A stretch of 64,000 nucleotides of DNA from Leucosporidium creatinivorum (GCA_001600635.1 BCKL01000004.1:1313122-1377121), one strand, 5' to 3'; positions 33,681 to 44,942 are shown, counted from the first letter of the stretch. Notes: generated by a model from the sequence alone, not told the origin. A program made the numbers and translations.

Positions 33681-35033
33681 CTACTTCTTTGCGGGCTCGG
33701 AAGCCGATCGCGAATGTCCACCATCATCTGGAAGCCCGCCGAGGAAGTCGACCTTGAGCCCGTGCATCCCCTCTCGCTTGACAAGGTCGGCTTGGTCGAC
33801 AATGGCTTGGATGTTCTACAGAGAAAGAGAATTAAGTTTTGCCGCTGCTGCTTGTAGGTCGAGCTGCAAACTCACGTGCGAGACGTCAAAGTACAGACCC
33901 CGAAGCGCCTTCGCCTTCTCGGTCGAGGCGAGAAAGACACATGTAGCGGCGCAGAGCTCGGGTTCGACGTTCATCTCTTGATGGAAGAACTCGGTGACCC
34001 TCGATATGGTCTGCAGAGGCGGAAATAATTAGTGCAATGTGAATAGCGCCGAACTGGGAAGAGTCACCCCGGGCATCAGCTCGTCGAGGGCAGGGTCCAA
34101 AGCGTTAAGGGTCATATCGGTGCGAACCCCTCCAGGATGAAGCGAGTAAATCTGCACGTCCTTCTTCTCCATGTCGAGCTCAAGTTGGATACAGGAAGCA
34201 GCCCGAATGAGGCCAGCCCTGCGCGAGCTAGATCAGCGCCGAGCTCGGAGTGAAAGCTGCAGACCGACTCACTTGGATGCAGAGTAAGCGGTGGCAAAGG
34301 GAGTAGAGACGCTTCCCGCACGTGAGGCAATACTGGGTGTAGGATAGGAGACCAAGTAAGCGAGCAGAAGCGCGAGGTTTGATCGCCAAACAGGGAAAGC
34401 TCACTTGACCACGACTCCCGAGTTCCGCGCCCTCATGTCGTCCAGCACCGCCATGAGGAGAAAGATGGGAGCTCTCAAGTTCATCTCAACCACTTTCCAC
34501 CACTGAGATATGCTCGTTTTGGCGAAGGGGATGAGATGATTGACGGCGGCGTTGCTGGAAGAGGGGACGGAGTCAGACAAGTGAGCCCCACAGTTGGATC
34601 ACCTATGGCTCACTTGATCAGAATGTCGATTGGCTGTTGCAGAGTAGGAAGATAGACGCCGGATCAGCGAGCGAAGAACGAAAGCCGAGAGGAGCGCCGA
34701 CAGCTGAAGACGTACTCCGAGCTCTTTGACTACGTTTGCGACAGCGGAAGTGACGGCACCATCATCCATCACGTCTACCGCAGCCACGCACGTCCTCACG
34801 GAGGGCCATTGCCCTTGAATCTCCTTCTCCACCTCAAGGAGAGCACTCTCGGTTCTAGCTAGCAGGCCGATTCCCGCTGCTCCGGCTTTGGCAAAAGCGA
34901 GTGCGATGGACCTTCCAATCCCTTTGCTAGCACCAGAGACGAGTACGACTTCGCCGGAGAGACTGCCGGGGCGGATTTGTACCTCGGGGTAGACGGACTG
35001 ATGGAGAGAGGGAGCGGAGCCTTTGAATGCCAT
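33681..35033 (-). CDS. Short-chain dehydrogenase/reductase (SDR)
   Basis: A classical SDR Rossmann protein of about 300 residues. The nucleotide-binding motif reads VLVSGASKGIGRS (residues about 30-42), and the D of AAVDVMD follows strand 3. NNAAVNH is the NAG-like motif, and the catalytic part is NIASRAGS with downstream YSASKAG (Tyr and Lys of YxxxK). The C-terminal LHPGGVRTDM is typical. The substrate cannot be told. It converges with the MFS gene, with 202 bp between stops. About seven introns are needed, each near 60 nt. Confidence 0.88.
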
Positions 35034-36095
35034 GAGGTGAAGTTGGCAAGTGGTTCCGAGTCGGTGTGGAGATGTGTCAAGGTAGTGGGACGAAGCGAAG
35101 AGATTCAAGAGCCAATTTCGAGCAACTCTCCCTCTCCCTTCGGCGCAACCTCTCCGCTACCGCCGCTGGACTTGAACTTCTCCCTGTCCAGCTGCCTTGG
35201 CGCATCATATAGAAATCCAAGTACACTTATTGTACAACATCTGAATTTCTCTCGTCCAACACTGCAACCCGAGATGCCAAAGCGACCGCGAGGGGGACCG
35301 GCTCGGCGCCCGGTTGCGAGGTTACGAGCGCGCCGGTTGGTCGAGCTCCAAGTACAGACCACGGAGACCAGAAAGGTTCGGCTCGTAAGCGAGCAGCTGC
35401 GGTAAGAATATCAAGCTCGTGGGCCACTTTGAGCTGCCTGGATCGCTGCTTCACCGAGCAGCAAAGGAGGTTGCCTCGGCCGATACGAAAGTGCTCGATG
35501 AGTAGGAGCAAATGCCAGCTGCCAATGAAAGGAATGAAATCGCCAATCAGTCTGGCCGCGCTTCACTTGAGGTATGTGCGATCAGAGGGCAAGCTGGACA
35601 AGATCGCGATGGACTCGGCGAAAGCCAGCGACGACGCGTCGAAGTCGGTCAAGTAGTCGAAGCGAAGGAAGAGGAAAGAGCTGCAGAAAACGCGGGAGTG
35701 GCAGGTGATGTTTGCCATGCAGCTTCTGCTGGGCTCCCTCCCATCTGGGATCCGGGGCCCAAAAGAGGGAAAACTCGCCGCTCCCGGTTGGCTCGGATGG
35801 GAAGGCGTGGTCTGAGAATTTGACGACAGGCAGTCAACTTGTCGTTGCCACCATAGTATATGCGATGTAGTTCAACGCGTAAAGCTGCTGTATGCACCTA
35901 CAAGTTGCCCCAGTCAAGGGCTGCCGACGACGCGCCTTCCATAAAGGATCGCCGAGCGAAAGAGATTAAATTCCCGGCTGGCTCTAGATCTTTCCCTAGC
36001 TCGACTTGGCCAAACAAGGCTGTCATGCTTCGAACACCACTTCCCCTCCTTCCCCTCCTCCGTCTTCCTCACGCCGACCACTCACTCGGCTCGCC
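35034..36095. other. Long gap with a coding-like but unassigned stretch (35275-35820)
   Basis: On the plus strand, 35407-35505 reads NIKLVGHFELPGSLLHRAAK and onward to a TAG; the same frame then continues to 35823 with an E/R/A-rich sequence. An ATG-led basic frame starts at 35273 in another phase. I found no family match and no consistent splice model. It may be a gene remnant or chance. Confidence 0.3.
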
Positions 36096-37656
36096 ATGCC
36101 TTCACTCCCACCACCACCGAAGCGACTGCTGCTCCTCCTCACCACCTTCGTCCTTGCTCTCTCCTCCGTACAAGCTCAGGCCGGACGCATCAAGTGTATG
36201 GCAGGCTCACGGCCAAACCAACAGATCTGCGACTCCCTACAGCCCGCCACCTCCCGAAGGGCGATGAGGGTTCCCATCAACAGCGAATGTCACCAAGATC
36301 CGCAGTCCAAGGACTACTTCTGTGGATTTGCCGGCGCTGTGTGAGTGCTCGCTCTCCTTTACAAACTGCCGCCGTCCCCGCCCCCTCAGCAAGCCCGTCT
36401 CCAAGACTCTTTTTACTAACCTGCACTTTGCACTACTTTAGCTGCACGGACAACTCTCAATGCGACTTTTCTCACTGTAGTAGTGAAGACGGCGAGGAGG
36501 GTGTATGCCTGTAAGCCATGCCCAGCCTCTCGGTCCCCTACCCGAGACCTCGCTGATTCGTCTTGTCTCGCTTCCTAATGATAGAGGTGGTCTCGGCGAC
36601 AGCTGTGAGGGTGCAGAAGGTGCGGACGACAGCCTGTGTGCGGGCAACCTCGGCTGCTCGCCTCTCAAGGATGGATCCGGCGCCGTTTGTGGAGGAATGG
36701 GCGCCGAGTGCCTCTACACTGGCCGCTACGTCCCCGGAGACCTTCCCAACCACCAAGCATGCCTCTCTGGTGAGTATCTCTAGCTCTGCCCGGATCTGTT
36801 TCGCCTCACCCCGAGCCGAAGTCTCGTGACTCGGCTCGGCCCCTCATTCCAATTCCCGCCGTCGCCTTCCCGTCTTGCACCTCAATACCAATTCCAAGCG
36901 CTTCCGAGACCTCTCACTGACGCTCACTACCCCTCCCCAGGTCACTGCGACTCCACCTCCCTCACCTGCGCCCGTGCTCCCGCTCGTCCCAAAGTCAACC
37001 TCTCGCCCGCCGCCAAAAAGAAGGAGCTCGTCAAGCAAAAGAAGAAGAAGAACAAGGGCCAAGCACAACGTCTCGAGCAGCAACTCCAACGCGAGAGTCG
37101 CCAGAAGCAGCTCCAGCTTGAGCAGCAGCGTCTCGTCGCCGCCCTTCACCCACCTTACGCCGCCGAGGAGGATGATGAGGTGGTCGAGGAGCGGAGCGAG
37201 GTCGACGACGAGGTCCAGGATGTTCACCACAACTCCGAACCCGAGATGGTCGACGTCGACGGCGAGGACCCACCCACTGAGATTGCTGTTCCCTCCGGCT
37301 CGGCCTGCCCTCGACACTTCACTCTCTGCCCCGTCGCTCGCGGCTTGAGCTCGGGACGCTTCGACTTTGGATGTTTCGACACCAGGACTAGCGTCAACAT
37401 GTGTGGTGGATGTGCGGGAGGTCCTGGCGCATGGAATGGCATGAGCAAGGGGCAAGACTGCCTCGCCGCTCCCGGCGTCGTTTCTGCCGCCTGCGTCGAC
37501 TCGCAGTGCCGTGTCTGTGAGTCTTGACGGTTCTTTTTCTTGATGTCGACGAACTCCCGCGCTGACTCTCGCTCTTCGGCTCTCCCAGTTTCCTGCAGCG
37601 CGAGTTACGAGTTCGACCGAGCGACCGGCACTTGTCGACCACAGTGGTATCAGTAA
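36096..37656 (+). CDS. priA-like secreted Cys-rich protein
   Basis: The N-terminus is a signal peptide (RLLLLLTTFVLALSSVQAQA). A Cys-rich first half (ICDSL, YFCGFAG, CTDNSQC, GDSCEGAEG, CAGNLGC) precedes a highly charged middle of about 100 residues (a run of K near residue 170, then E/Q/R and acidic stretches). The C-terminal module has the basidiomycete priA signature: CPRHFTLCPVA, FDFGCFDT, MCGGCAGG, GKGQDC-like SKGQDCLAAPGV, VDSQCRV and SCSASYEFDRATGTC. Such proteins are secreted or wall-associated; their biochemical role is not known. Five exons or so. The lysine/acid-rich insert is unusual compared with short priA proteins. Confidence 0.8.
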
Positions 37657-37991
37657 GCAGTCGGTCGGTTACGAGGGTGTACAAGTGTCGGGTTTCTAGG
37701 GCGCCGTGTGTTGGCTGTAGCTCGGTTCATGTACTATCTCGCGCTTCGCAACCAACTCGGCCGAGCCAGGCGAAGCGAAAGAGAGAGTTCTCGTATCAAA
37801 CCAAGCACTACATCCTCCTCCCGACCACCACGCGGCGCTCAAGGGAAACCCTGCATCATCATGCCTGCTTGACGAGTCTCGTTCTGACCCTCGCTCCCCT
37901 CAAAGCTGATCTTGGCCCTCTCCTCAACGCCGCCGAGCTTGCCGTTCAAACGCTTGAAGGTCCAGCGCCAGACGACCTCGGCGGTGGGGAT

Positions 37992-39995
37992 TCAAACGAG
38001 GTGCTCGAGGGTAGGGATGGCTTTGGCGAGCGCGATGAACTTGGCCTTGTAGAAGCGAGTAGACGCCTCGATGTCGTCGCCTGCGAGATCAGGCAATAGG
38101 ATTAGCAATCACGTCTCCCGCTCGAGCCCTGTCTCTCTATACAGCTGTCGGAAAATATACCGATACGCTTCTTGATCTCGTCGGCGATGCTGCCTCCTCC
38201 GTAAGTCGAGATGATGCGAAAGTCGCCCTCGGCGTCGCTCCTGATGTGCTGGCCGGTGCTCCAGGGCATGACGGGACCATGAGGACGTTCGACGATGGGG
38301 TGGTCAAAGTAGAGGTACTCGACCTTCTTGAGGAAGCGACCGAAGACCTCGCTGAGTTGCTCCTGCGAAGCGCCGAGGTGAGCTCTTCATCGACGGCGAA
38401 GAGGCAGGTACGCACCCAAGTGACAGCCCAGTTCTTCGTCGTGAGCTTCAACTCGATGACTTGAAGCGATCCGGTGAGGATGGCGACGAGATCACGCCTG
38501 GTGAAGCGACCGTCGAGGATGCCGAGATCGAGCGTGCGGATGGGAAGCGAGCGGATGGGACTGTCGGTGCCGTACATCTTGATGATCTCGTTGACGTGGA
38601 ATCCGTTGAGCTCGAGCCTGTGAGACGAAGACTTGGGTCAGCTCGATGCTTGTTAAAGGAGAGGAGCGACGACCGACTCGTTGAGATGGCGAGCGGGTCC
38701 GATAACTTGCTCGACAGCTTGGGCTACAGGGAGGTTGTCCTCGCAGTAGTAGTGGCTATTTCAAGCAAAAGCATCAGCTAAGTGTCAGAGCCGACCGCTC
38801 GACATAACTCACAAGGCCTTCAATCGCGTGAGGGGCATCGGGGGCCCGTCCAAAGGCGCGCGCTTCATCTCTCCTACGCACAGCTGCGAGAGCTTCGGCG
38901 ACGTCTTGAGCATATGTTGGAAGGCGGGAGAGTCAACGAAGCCGGGCCTGAAGCCGAAACGACGGAGCTCGGGGAAGATGGGGAAGGCTCCCTCGTTGCG
39001 ACGGTTGATTTCGGCCCAGAGGCGGATGAAGAGGTCGGGGTGAGTGAAATCAAACTCGATGATCTGGAGGTCGAGGTTCTCGAACGTGTCCTGCGAGAAG
39101 AAGAGGAGCCGAGCTATTCCCTCGACGAGAGCCGCCGTGTTCTCCTCGGGCGTGGGAGGGTCGTCGAACTTCTTCTTGCTCCTGCGCTTCGCCGCTACTG
39201 TCATCGGAGCGAGCTTGATCATGTCGAGATGAAGTGGTCGGCACGGCTCAGTGTTGATGACCAGGAGGTCGAGAGGGCGAGCGAGGTCGACGAAGGCAGG
39301 CAGCGAGTCGGCGGCAAAGTTGGTCAAGCTCAGGCCTTCGAGGGTAGGCTTGCGGCACAGGAGACGGGCGACGTCGGTGATCACAGGCATGTGGGCTTCG
39401 TGGGAGTAGAAGCGGAGGTTGGGAATGGCCTGCGAGAAGGAATAGAGTCAATTCTCGGCGCGGGAGCCATCGCCGAACCCCACTGAAGGCCGTACCTCGA
39501 GACACTTGAGCAACATCGGCACAGCGTCAGGGTACACATCCATCATCAAGACGTGGCTAGTGGTTAAGGAGAGCGAGATGTCAGCACAGCCCTCTTTTAC
39601 GGTGCTCGCTCGAATCGAAATGGCGCCCACCTGACATGCACGAGCACCTCATTCTTCATTTCGAGCAGCTCCTGCAGCTCTTGCTTGTACCCCTTCGAGC
39701 GCTCATCTTGTCCGAGCACCACACGAGCAAACACAACGGCTCCCAGCGCCAAACGAGTCGCCTTGGAGACGGAGGACAAGCTGACGAGGTCGGTAGGAAC
39801 AGGAATGAACTCGGCGTAGACGTCGAGGTGTCGGTGTGTGTCGGAGTAGAATCGGCGAGGCTTGAGAAAAGACGCGATGTGCAGCAACCTGGGGAATCGA
39901 AGGTGTGAGGGGTCCGCGTACGTCGCTGTAGCTGAGTAGACTCACTCGGGCGCCGGCAGGTTGTCGAGGTTGAGGCGAGCTCTCTTTGCAGCCAT
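37992..39995 (-). CDS. FBX-4, F-box/LRR-like protein of a second subgroup
   Basis: The start at 39995 gives a basic head then LDNLPAPE + LLHIASFL, an F-box opening split by an intron, and VSLSSVSKATRLALGAVVFARVVLG as its second half. The body has spaced leucine motifs (LEGLSLTNFAADSLPAF, LENLDLQIIEFDF-type, LRRFGFRPGF, LSQLCVGEM, LELNGFHV, IRTLDLGILDG). Subgroup mate FBX-5 follows in tandem at 40190 and shares the block APITVAPKRR-like PMTVAAKRRSKKK and PTPEE. The frame ends at TGA 37992-37994, but the same frame stays coding-like for another 51 codons to 37839 and aligns with the end of FBX-5, so the stop looks premature. Probably an SCF adaptor; the target is unknown. Confidence 0.72.
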
Positions 39996-40189
39996 CCTGA
40001 GGAGCGAGCGAACGAGTTGAACCGAGACGAGCAAGATGCGGGAGAAGCAAGAGGGGCGAGCGCGCTGGCAGGCGAGTCTTGAGAGACGGGCGAGACTCGA
40101 TGTGGCAACATATCGTGTTTCTGCAAGTCAGACTCTACTATTCAAGCTTATAAGCTATCGCAATCCAAGCACCTCTCCCCCATTCGCCC

Positions 40190-42326
40190 TCAGCCAAAAG
40201 TCCTCCGAGTCGTCCCGCTGCTCATCGCCGAATCTTCCATCGTAACGACCGGCTCCTCCACCTCGGGCTCTCCTTCACTACTCATAGTAATCTCCCACGT
40301 CCAGAGAGCGTTCGAGGTGGCGCGGAGGACGACGAGACGAAGATTGGGGCAGGCAAGCGCGAGCTCGGTGATCCTGCGAGTGTAGCCGGGCTTGCAGGTG
40401 GCGATCTCGGCGTCTGTAGGGGTGTGAGGTTCAGCTCAGAGGTAACGGAGCAAAACCAGTGCACCTACTCATCAGCGAGAGGATGTCGTCTCCAGGATGG
40501 AGAGCATGAGCAAGAGGCGCGACGGCCGACTTGAGGCTCTTCCTGCGCTCGACTTGCACACTCTCGACTCCACCCGAGGTGACGGTACTCCCCGTCGCTC
40601 CGAGAGAGTGGTCAATCTCGAGCGTCTCTAGGTGGGCGGTGGAGAGCACCTCGACGAGTTGAGACTGCGAGAGCGAAAGCTCGGTGAGCTAAGCTCGGCG
40701 GCGAAGTGAAGCCAGCTGCACTCACCCAGCTGACCTTCCACTTCAACGCAGTGAGCTTGAGGTAGCGCACGAGGGGGCAGGACGTGATGATGGTGACGAG
40801 GTCCTTGCGTCCGAGACTGCCTCCAGCGAAAGCGAGGTCGAGACGAACGAGCTCGAAGGGCTGGCGACGATGAAGTACGGCTTTGATCTCCTTGACGTGG
40901 AGACCTTGCAGCTCGAGTCTGCAGAGATTTCGAATTAGATCAGCTCCGATTGGCGAACGAACGGAAGATCGACTCACTCCTGCAAATGAGCCGAGTCGCC
41001 GATGAAGGCGTGCACCGAGGTGGCGACCGAGAGGTCCATGACGAAGCAGTAGTGGCTACGGCGAGATGAGGATAGAGGTCAGCTTTCCATTCAAGTATTT
41101 CGATCCTCGCGTCGACCTACAAGGACTCGAGACCCTGCAGCGGTCGAGCGGGACAATCGATTGCCTTGGCCAGCGATTCAACGAGGCAAAGATGCACAAG
41201 GTTGGGTGAAGTAGCGAGGAGGTGGTGAAGAGCGTCCGAGTCACAGTTGAACTTCCTGAGGCTGAGGCGACGGAGAGAAGGGAACGATGGGTACTCGTTC
41301 GTGCCGCTGAGCGCTCGGAGATGGTCGAAGAGGTACTTGAAGAGGTCGGGATCCGTGAGCGAGCCGCCTCGCTCGAGCTCGAGCGTCTCAAGAGTATCCC
41401 TGGCGGTCAGCAGCAGTCGACCGAGCCCAGCGATCAACGCGAGGGTGTGCTCTTCCGGAGTCGGCGCCGCGACGACTTTGCCGAAGTTGAACCAGCCGAT
41501 GCGTCGCTTGGGCGCTACGGTGATGGGTGCTGACGACAGCAGATCTCGATGAGCCGGGTACTCGATTTGTGTGTTGACGGAGAGGTGGGTGAGGAGCTGG
41601 ATCTCGCCTGGAAGGACCGAGCCGGCGAAGGAGGGGAGGGACTCGGCGGCGAAACGGTTGAGAAAGAGGCCTTTGAAGGCGGGAAGTCGGAAGCGCAGAA
41701 GCTTGGCGATGGGTACAAGCACAGGTACCGAAGACTGGTGGGTGTAGTAGCGGAGATTGAGCATCTTCCGCAAGCGCCGAGCGAAGGAGGGTCAGATGAG
41801 TCGTACTGTCCGAGCTGACAGAGACTGAATGCACCTCCATACAGCCAACCAAAGAGTTCTGAGCTTTCGCGAAGATGTCGAGCATCACCACATGCCTGTA
41901 GATGAAGCCTGTCAGATGTGGACGCCTATCGCCGAGCGAGCGCTCGCAGGCGCTTCTCCGCTCCTAAACTCACCTGACCTGCTTCAGCACACCGTCCAGC
42001 TTCTGCAGCTCATTCAACTTCTTCCCATATCCCTTCGTCCTCTCCTTCTCGCCGAGGACGAGCGACTTAAAGATGAGGGGAGCGAGCAATCGGCGAGTTT
42101 TACAGCAGACAGAGGAGAAGGCGATGATCTCGGTCGTGGGCGCCGATACCACAGCATCGATTGGAATGTGACTGTTGTGCTCTACGGGAGCTTCGAGGAA
42201 CGAGGCAACGTGCAGCAGCCTGGAGAGATGAAGCGAGTCAGCTCGCAGAGGAGCGTTTTGGCAGGTCGATGAATCTCACTCGGTGTCGGTGAGGCTCAGT
42301 AGGCCCATCTTGGTCGTCTCTGCCAT
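40190..42326 (-). CDS. FBX-5, F-box/LRR-like protein, tandem paralog of FBX-4
   Basis: The start at 42326 gives MAETTKMGLLSLTDTE + LLHVASFLEAP. Then come IIAFSSVCCKTRRLLAPLIFKSLVLG (F-box region) and GYGKKLNELQKL, matching GYKQELQELLEM in FBX-4. The leucine-rich body includes FRLPAFKGLFLNRFAAESLP, APITVAPKRR, LETLELERGG, LRRLSLRKF, LVHLCLVES, LELQGLHVKEI and VRYLKLTALKW. It ends at 40190 after an acidic E/V/S-rich tail. About seven introns are needed. The head-to-tail arrangement with FBX-4 (194 bp apart) and shared introns point to tandem duplication. The F-box is weaker than in FBX-1 and FBX-3. Confidence 0.75.
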
Positions 42327-42533
42327 CTTGTAGGTCGTCCGAGGTCGAGGAGCTCGAGACGAGCGAGAAGGTCGAAGGGAGAGATTCGAAAGTCGCCGAG
42401 CTCGGTTTAGCTCCTCGCCTTGCTCATCTCTTCATCTGCCTGTCTTCGCTTTCGCCCCCCAGAACCTGCTCTCCTACACGCTCGGTCGCGCTGAGCGGCT
42501 CGCCCGAAGCTCCCGCGTGGGCGACTCTCGCTA

Positions 42534-43160
42534 CTGTAGAATTTCGATGTAAAGCGCGGTAACGCGTAACGCTCGCGGCAAAAGCGCTTTCGCCGAGCGA
42601 ATTTGTAACGCGTAACAAGGCCGGCGAGCTTTCAGTTTTTGGCGTTACATAGGGGGCTGCAGGTCGAAAAATCTCCTCATTAATACTGAGAGGTATATGT
42701 GCCTCTTTGACAGCGCCAGGCCACCCCTTACCGCTGCAGAGAGAATCTAACGAGCTCGGCGCTCGACCTTTCGCCGAGAAACAGCATGCTGAGGCTCAGG
42801 TAGACCTCCTACAGAGTGCAGATCTTGCCGAAAGATACTCAATGGTGCTTTCGAGTGGAACCGAGGCCAAGTATGAGCAACAAAGCATCTCGAGCTGTTT
42901 CCGACCCCTCACCGAGCAGCCCACATTGTGGACCTCGACAAGAGGCGAAGCGGATGTTGCGTTGGCTCCTGATCTCCATAGAGCAGTGTAGTACATAGTG
43001 TTAGCAGCTGACGGCTCGGCCACACCAGCTTCTGGAACCAGCCGCGCTTTCGGCCGTCTGTAACGCGTAACGCTGCTCGGCGAACTTCTTTTCGAGCGTT
43101 ACAGGTACAAAGCGCGGAAAGCGTTACTGCTGCGGCGCGCTTTACGTCGAAATTCTGCAG
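42534..43160. mobile_element. MITE-like non-autonomous DNA transposon, 627 bp, with 25-bp inverted ends and TA flanks
   Basis: Left end 42534-42558 and right end 43136-43160 are inverted repeats matching at 23 of 25 positions (CTGYAGAATTTCGAYGTAAAG core). Both are flanked outside by TA (42532-42533 and 43161-43162), as expected for a Tc1/mariner-type target duplication. Subterminal GTAACGCGTAAC and GCGTTAC motifs recur near 42559, 42589, 43059, 43098 and 43119 in both orientations, a common MITE trait. There is no transposase frame. It fills most of the gap between FBX-5 and the cytidine deaminase and ends 57 bp before that start codon. No second copy was noticed in the window. Confidence 0.72.
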
Positions 43161-43217
43161 TATTCTCGATCCTCGCCATTTCTCTCGCTCATCATTCTCG
43201 GCGCTTCATCTACCTAC

Positions 43218-44122
43218 ATGGCTACTACCAAACACACTCTCACTGCCGAGGAACGTGCCAGCCTGATTCAAGGGGCTCTCGAAGGTGAGTTGCGTGTCGA
43301 AGTGGGGCAGAAGGACGTTGCTGATTGCTCGCCCTCATCTGAAGCTCGCAAGACAGCCTACAGCCCTCGAGTCGGCTTTCGTGTAGGAGCTGCTTTGCTT
43401 GCTCCGGACGGCACGCTGGTCTTCGGCGCCAATGTGACTTGCAAGGGAGTGGGCAACTCCTGAGCTGCTTTGCTTGCTCCGGACGGCACGCTGGTCTTCG
43501 GCGCCAATGTGACTTGCAAGGGAGTGGGCAACTCCTGCGCCGAGCGAACAGCTGTCTGGAAGGGAGCAACGGCAGGGTACAGAACCTACCTCGGTCTGGC
43601 TGTATCTTCGTGAGTGCTCGGCTTCGCCGGCCGAGCTCTGAGAGCTGACTCACGCCCTCTCACAGCGACACTCGCGTCGGCATCTCCCCTTGCGGATTCT
43701 GTCGCCAGGTTCTCAGCGACTTTTGCCCTCCTCATGTAAGCTTGATCTGGACATCTCACTCTCTCATCCCTCTCCGCCCTTCTCCCCTCGAACCGAGACC
43801 TCTCAATCGCCCGTTTGAGCGCCTCGGCGTCGGCGTTCAATCCTCTTTCTCGAACTGACCCTCGAACCCGGCACTGACGCTCACTAACACCTTCCTCCTT
43901 CTCGTACATATTTCTGTACAGATGACCATTCTCCTCGTCCCCGCCAGCTACGATCCCACCACCTCCCAGACGGTCACCGTGCTCGACTGCGCCGACGGAA
44001 AGCCTCTCGACACGGTGATTGAGACGACCATGGGAGAGATGCTCCCGCTCGCTTATGGAGATGATGATTATCTTGCGCCGAGGCCGGAGGGCTTGGAAGA
44101 TGCCACTCAGTTTAGGACGTGA
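43218..44122 (+). CDS. Cytidine deaminase (CDA), with an internal 75-bp duplication
   Basis: The enzyme deaminates cytidine or deoxycytidine to uridine in pyrimidine salvage. Exon 1 ends at QGALE, and exon 2 holds AYSPRVGFRVGAALLAPDG. The zinc site is SCAERTA (Cys and catalytic Glu) plus SPCGFCRQVLSDF (two Cys), complete. The last exon begins MTILLVP. Within exon 2, 43387-43461 is repeated exactly at 43462-43536. The repeat is in frame (25 codons) but its junction reads TGA at 43461-43463. If instead 43449-43520 is removed as an intron (GT...AG, 72 nt), the product is full length with one extra Gly. Otherwise the gene is broken. The expected family length is about 140-170 residues. Confidence 0.8.
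43387..43536 (+). repeat. Perfect 2 x 75-bp tandem duplication
   Basis: Copy 1 is 43387-43461 and copy 2 is 43462-43536, with no mismatch seen. The absence of divergence indicates a very recent event or an assembly artefact. It lies wholly within cytidine deaminase coding sequence. Confidence 0.95.
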
Positions 44123-44468
44123 GCCCAAAGCTCGGCGTTCGTGCTCGCAGGCCTTTCGGCGATCTCGCTATGGCCTCTGTGTAGCCCATGACTGCCTGAA
44201 ACCCTTGCATAGGCATGAATTATCAAGCTCCGCCGTCAAGTAAAGAAGAGAAGCCAAAGGAGAGATAGGTCGGCGGTAAGAAGGGTCCGGGGGCCTTGCG
44301 CCGAGACGAGAGTCAGCGAGGTGCCGGGGGAACAGAAAGCATCACCGTTTGCCCTACTCCATTACGCATACGTGTAAGCTTGACTCTGTTGATGGTGCTA
44401 GGTGTCAGTGGTGATACACGGCAGTAAGAGCGAAGCTCGGCGGATTCCTCATCGCCGAGGGTGGCGAC
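44123..44468. other. Intergenic, no gene seen
   Basis: Convergent 3' flank of the cytidine deaminase and the small secreted protein gene. Confidence 0.5.
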
Positions 44469-44942
44469 TCACCAGGGAGTAGGAGCAAGAACTGCGGCAG
44501 CGCAAGCAGCACTACACGATCCAAAAGCGCTATTACACAGAAGGCACGCAGCCGGAGCTGCTGGGCTTGCGACAACGGTGCCGAAAGTAAATCCTGTGCG
44601 GGAGGAAAGGGCCGAGAAGGAGGAGGAGGAGGATGAAGGCGGAGGGGAGAGGGTGCGGTTGTAAGACTTAGCGCAGCTCTCTTTTGATCTTCTTGTCATC
44701 ACCATCCACCTCGGTGGTCGCCCGCCGTTCCGTTCCCATCCCCTCCCCTTCCCTCCCCTCCCCTTCCCTCCCCTCCCCTTCCCTCCCCTTCCCTCCCTTT
44801 TCCTTTTCTCACCTGCAGCAGAATAGCACGCAACGACGAGGCAGGCGCAGCCTGCTTGGCAGATGCCATAGGCAAGAGGACCGGCTTGTACTTGAGCCAC
44901 TAGGCCCACAAGAGCGAAGGGAAGGAGGAAGTTGAGCTTCAT
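44469..44942 (-). CDS. Very small Cys-rich secreted protein
   Basis: Two exons encode about 84 residues. Exon 1 is a signal peptide (LNFLLPFALVGLVAQVQA) followed by GPLAYGICQAGCACLVVACYSAAG. A 219-nt intron (44594-44812) joins in frame to FTFGTVVASPAAPAACLLCN, then a SCSAACAAAVLAPTPW end. The pattern of C pairs with the AYGICQxGC and FTFGTV blocks matches a fungal family of tiny secreted Cys-rich proteins of unknown function. It could be a surface protein or effector; nothing in the context decides. The intron is unusually G-rich on the coding strand. Confidence 0.75.
   Translation of the reverse strand: MKLNFLLPFALVGLVAQVQAGPLAYGICQAGCACLVVACYSAAGEKRKREGRGGKGRGGKGRGGKGRGWERNGGRPPRWMVMTRRSKESCAKSYNRTLSPPPSSSSSSFSALSSRTGFTFGTVVASPAAPAACLLCNSAFGSCSAACAAAVLAPTPW
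44735..44800. repeat. C/T-only minisatellite (CCCTCCCCTT type) inside an intron
   Basis: Repeats of 10-15 bp made only of C and T on the plus strand, so the intron RNA of the minus-strand gene carries GGGAGGGGAAGGG units, compatible with G-quadruplexes. Confidence 0.85.

Noticed and set aside
37992-37994. Selenocysteine or programmed readthrough at the FBX-4 TGA
   Set aside because: Fungi generally lack selenocysteine and the following base context is not a known readthrough signal; a plain nonsense change is simpler.
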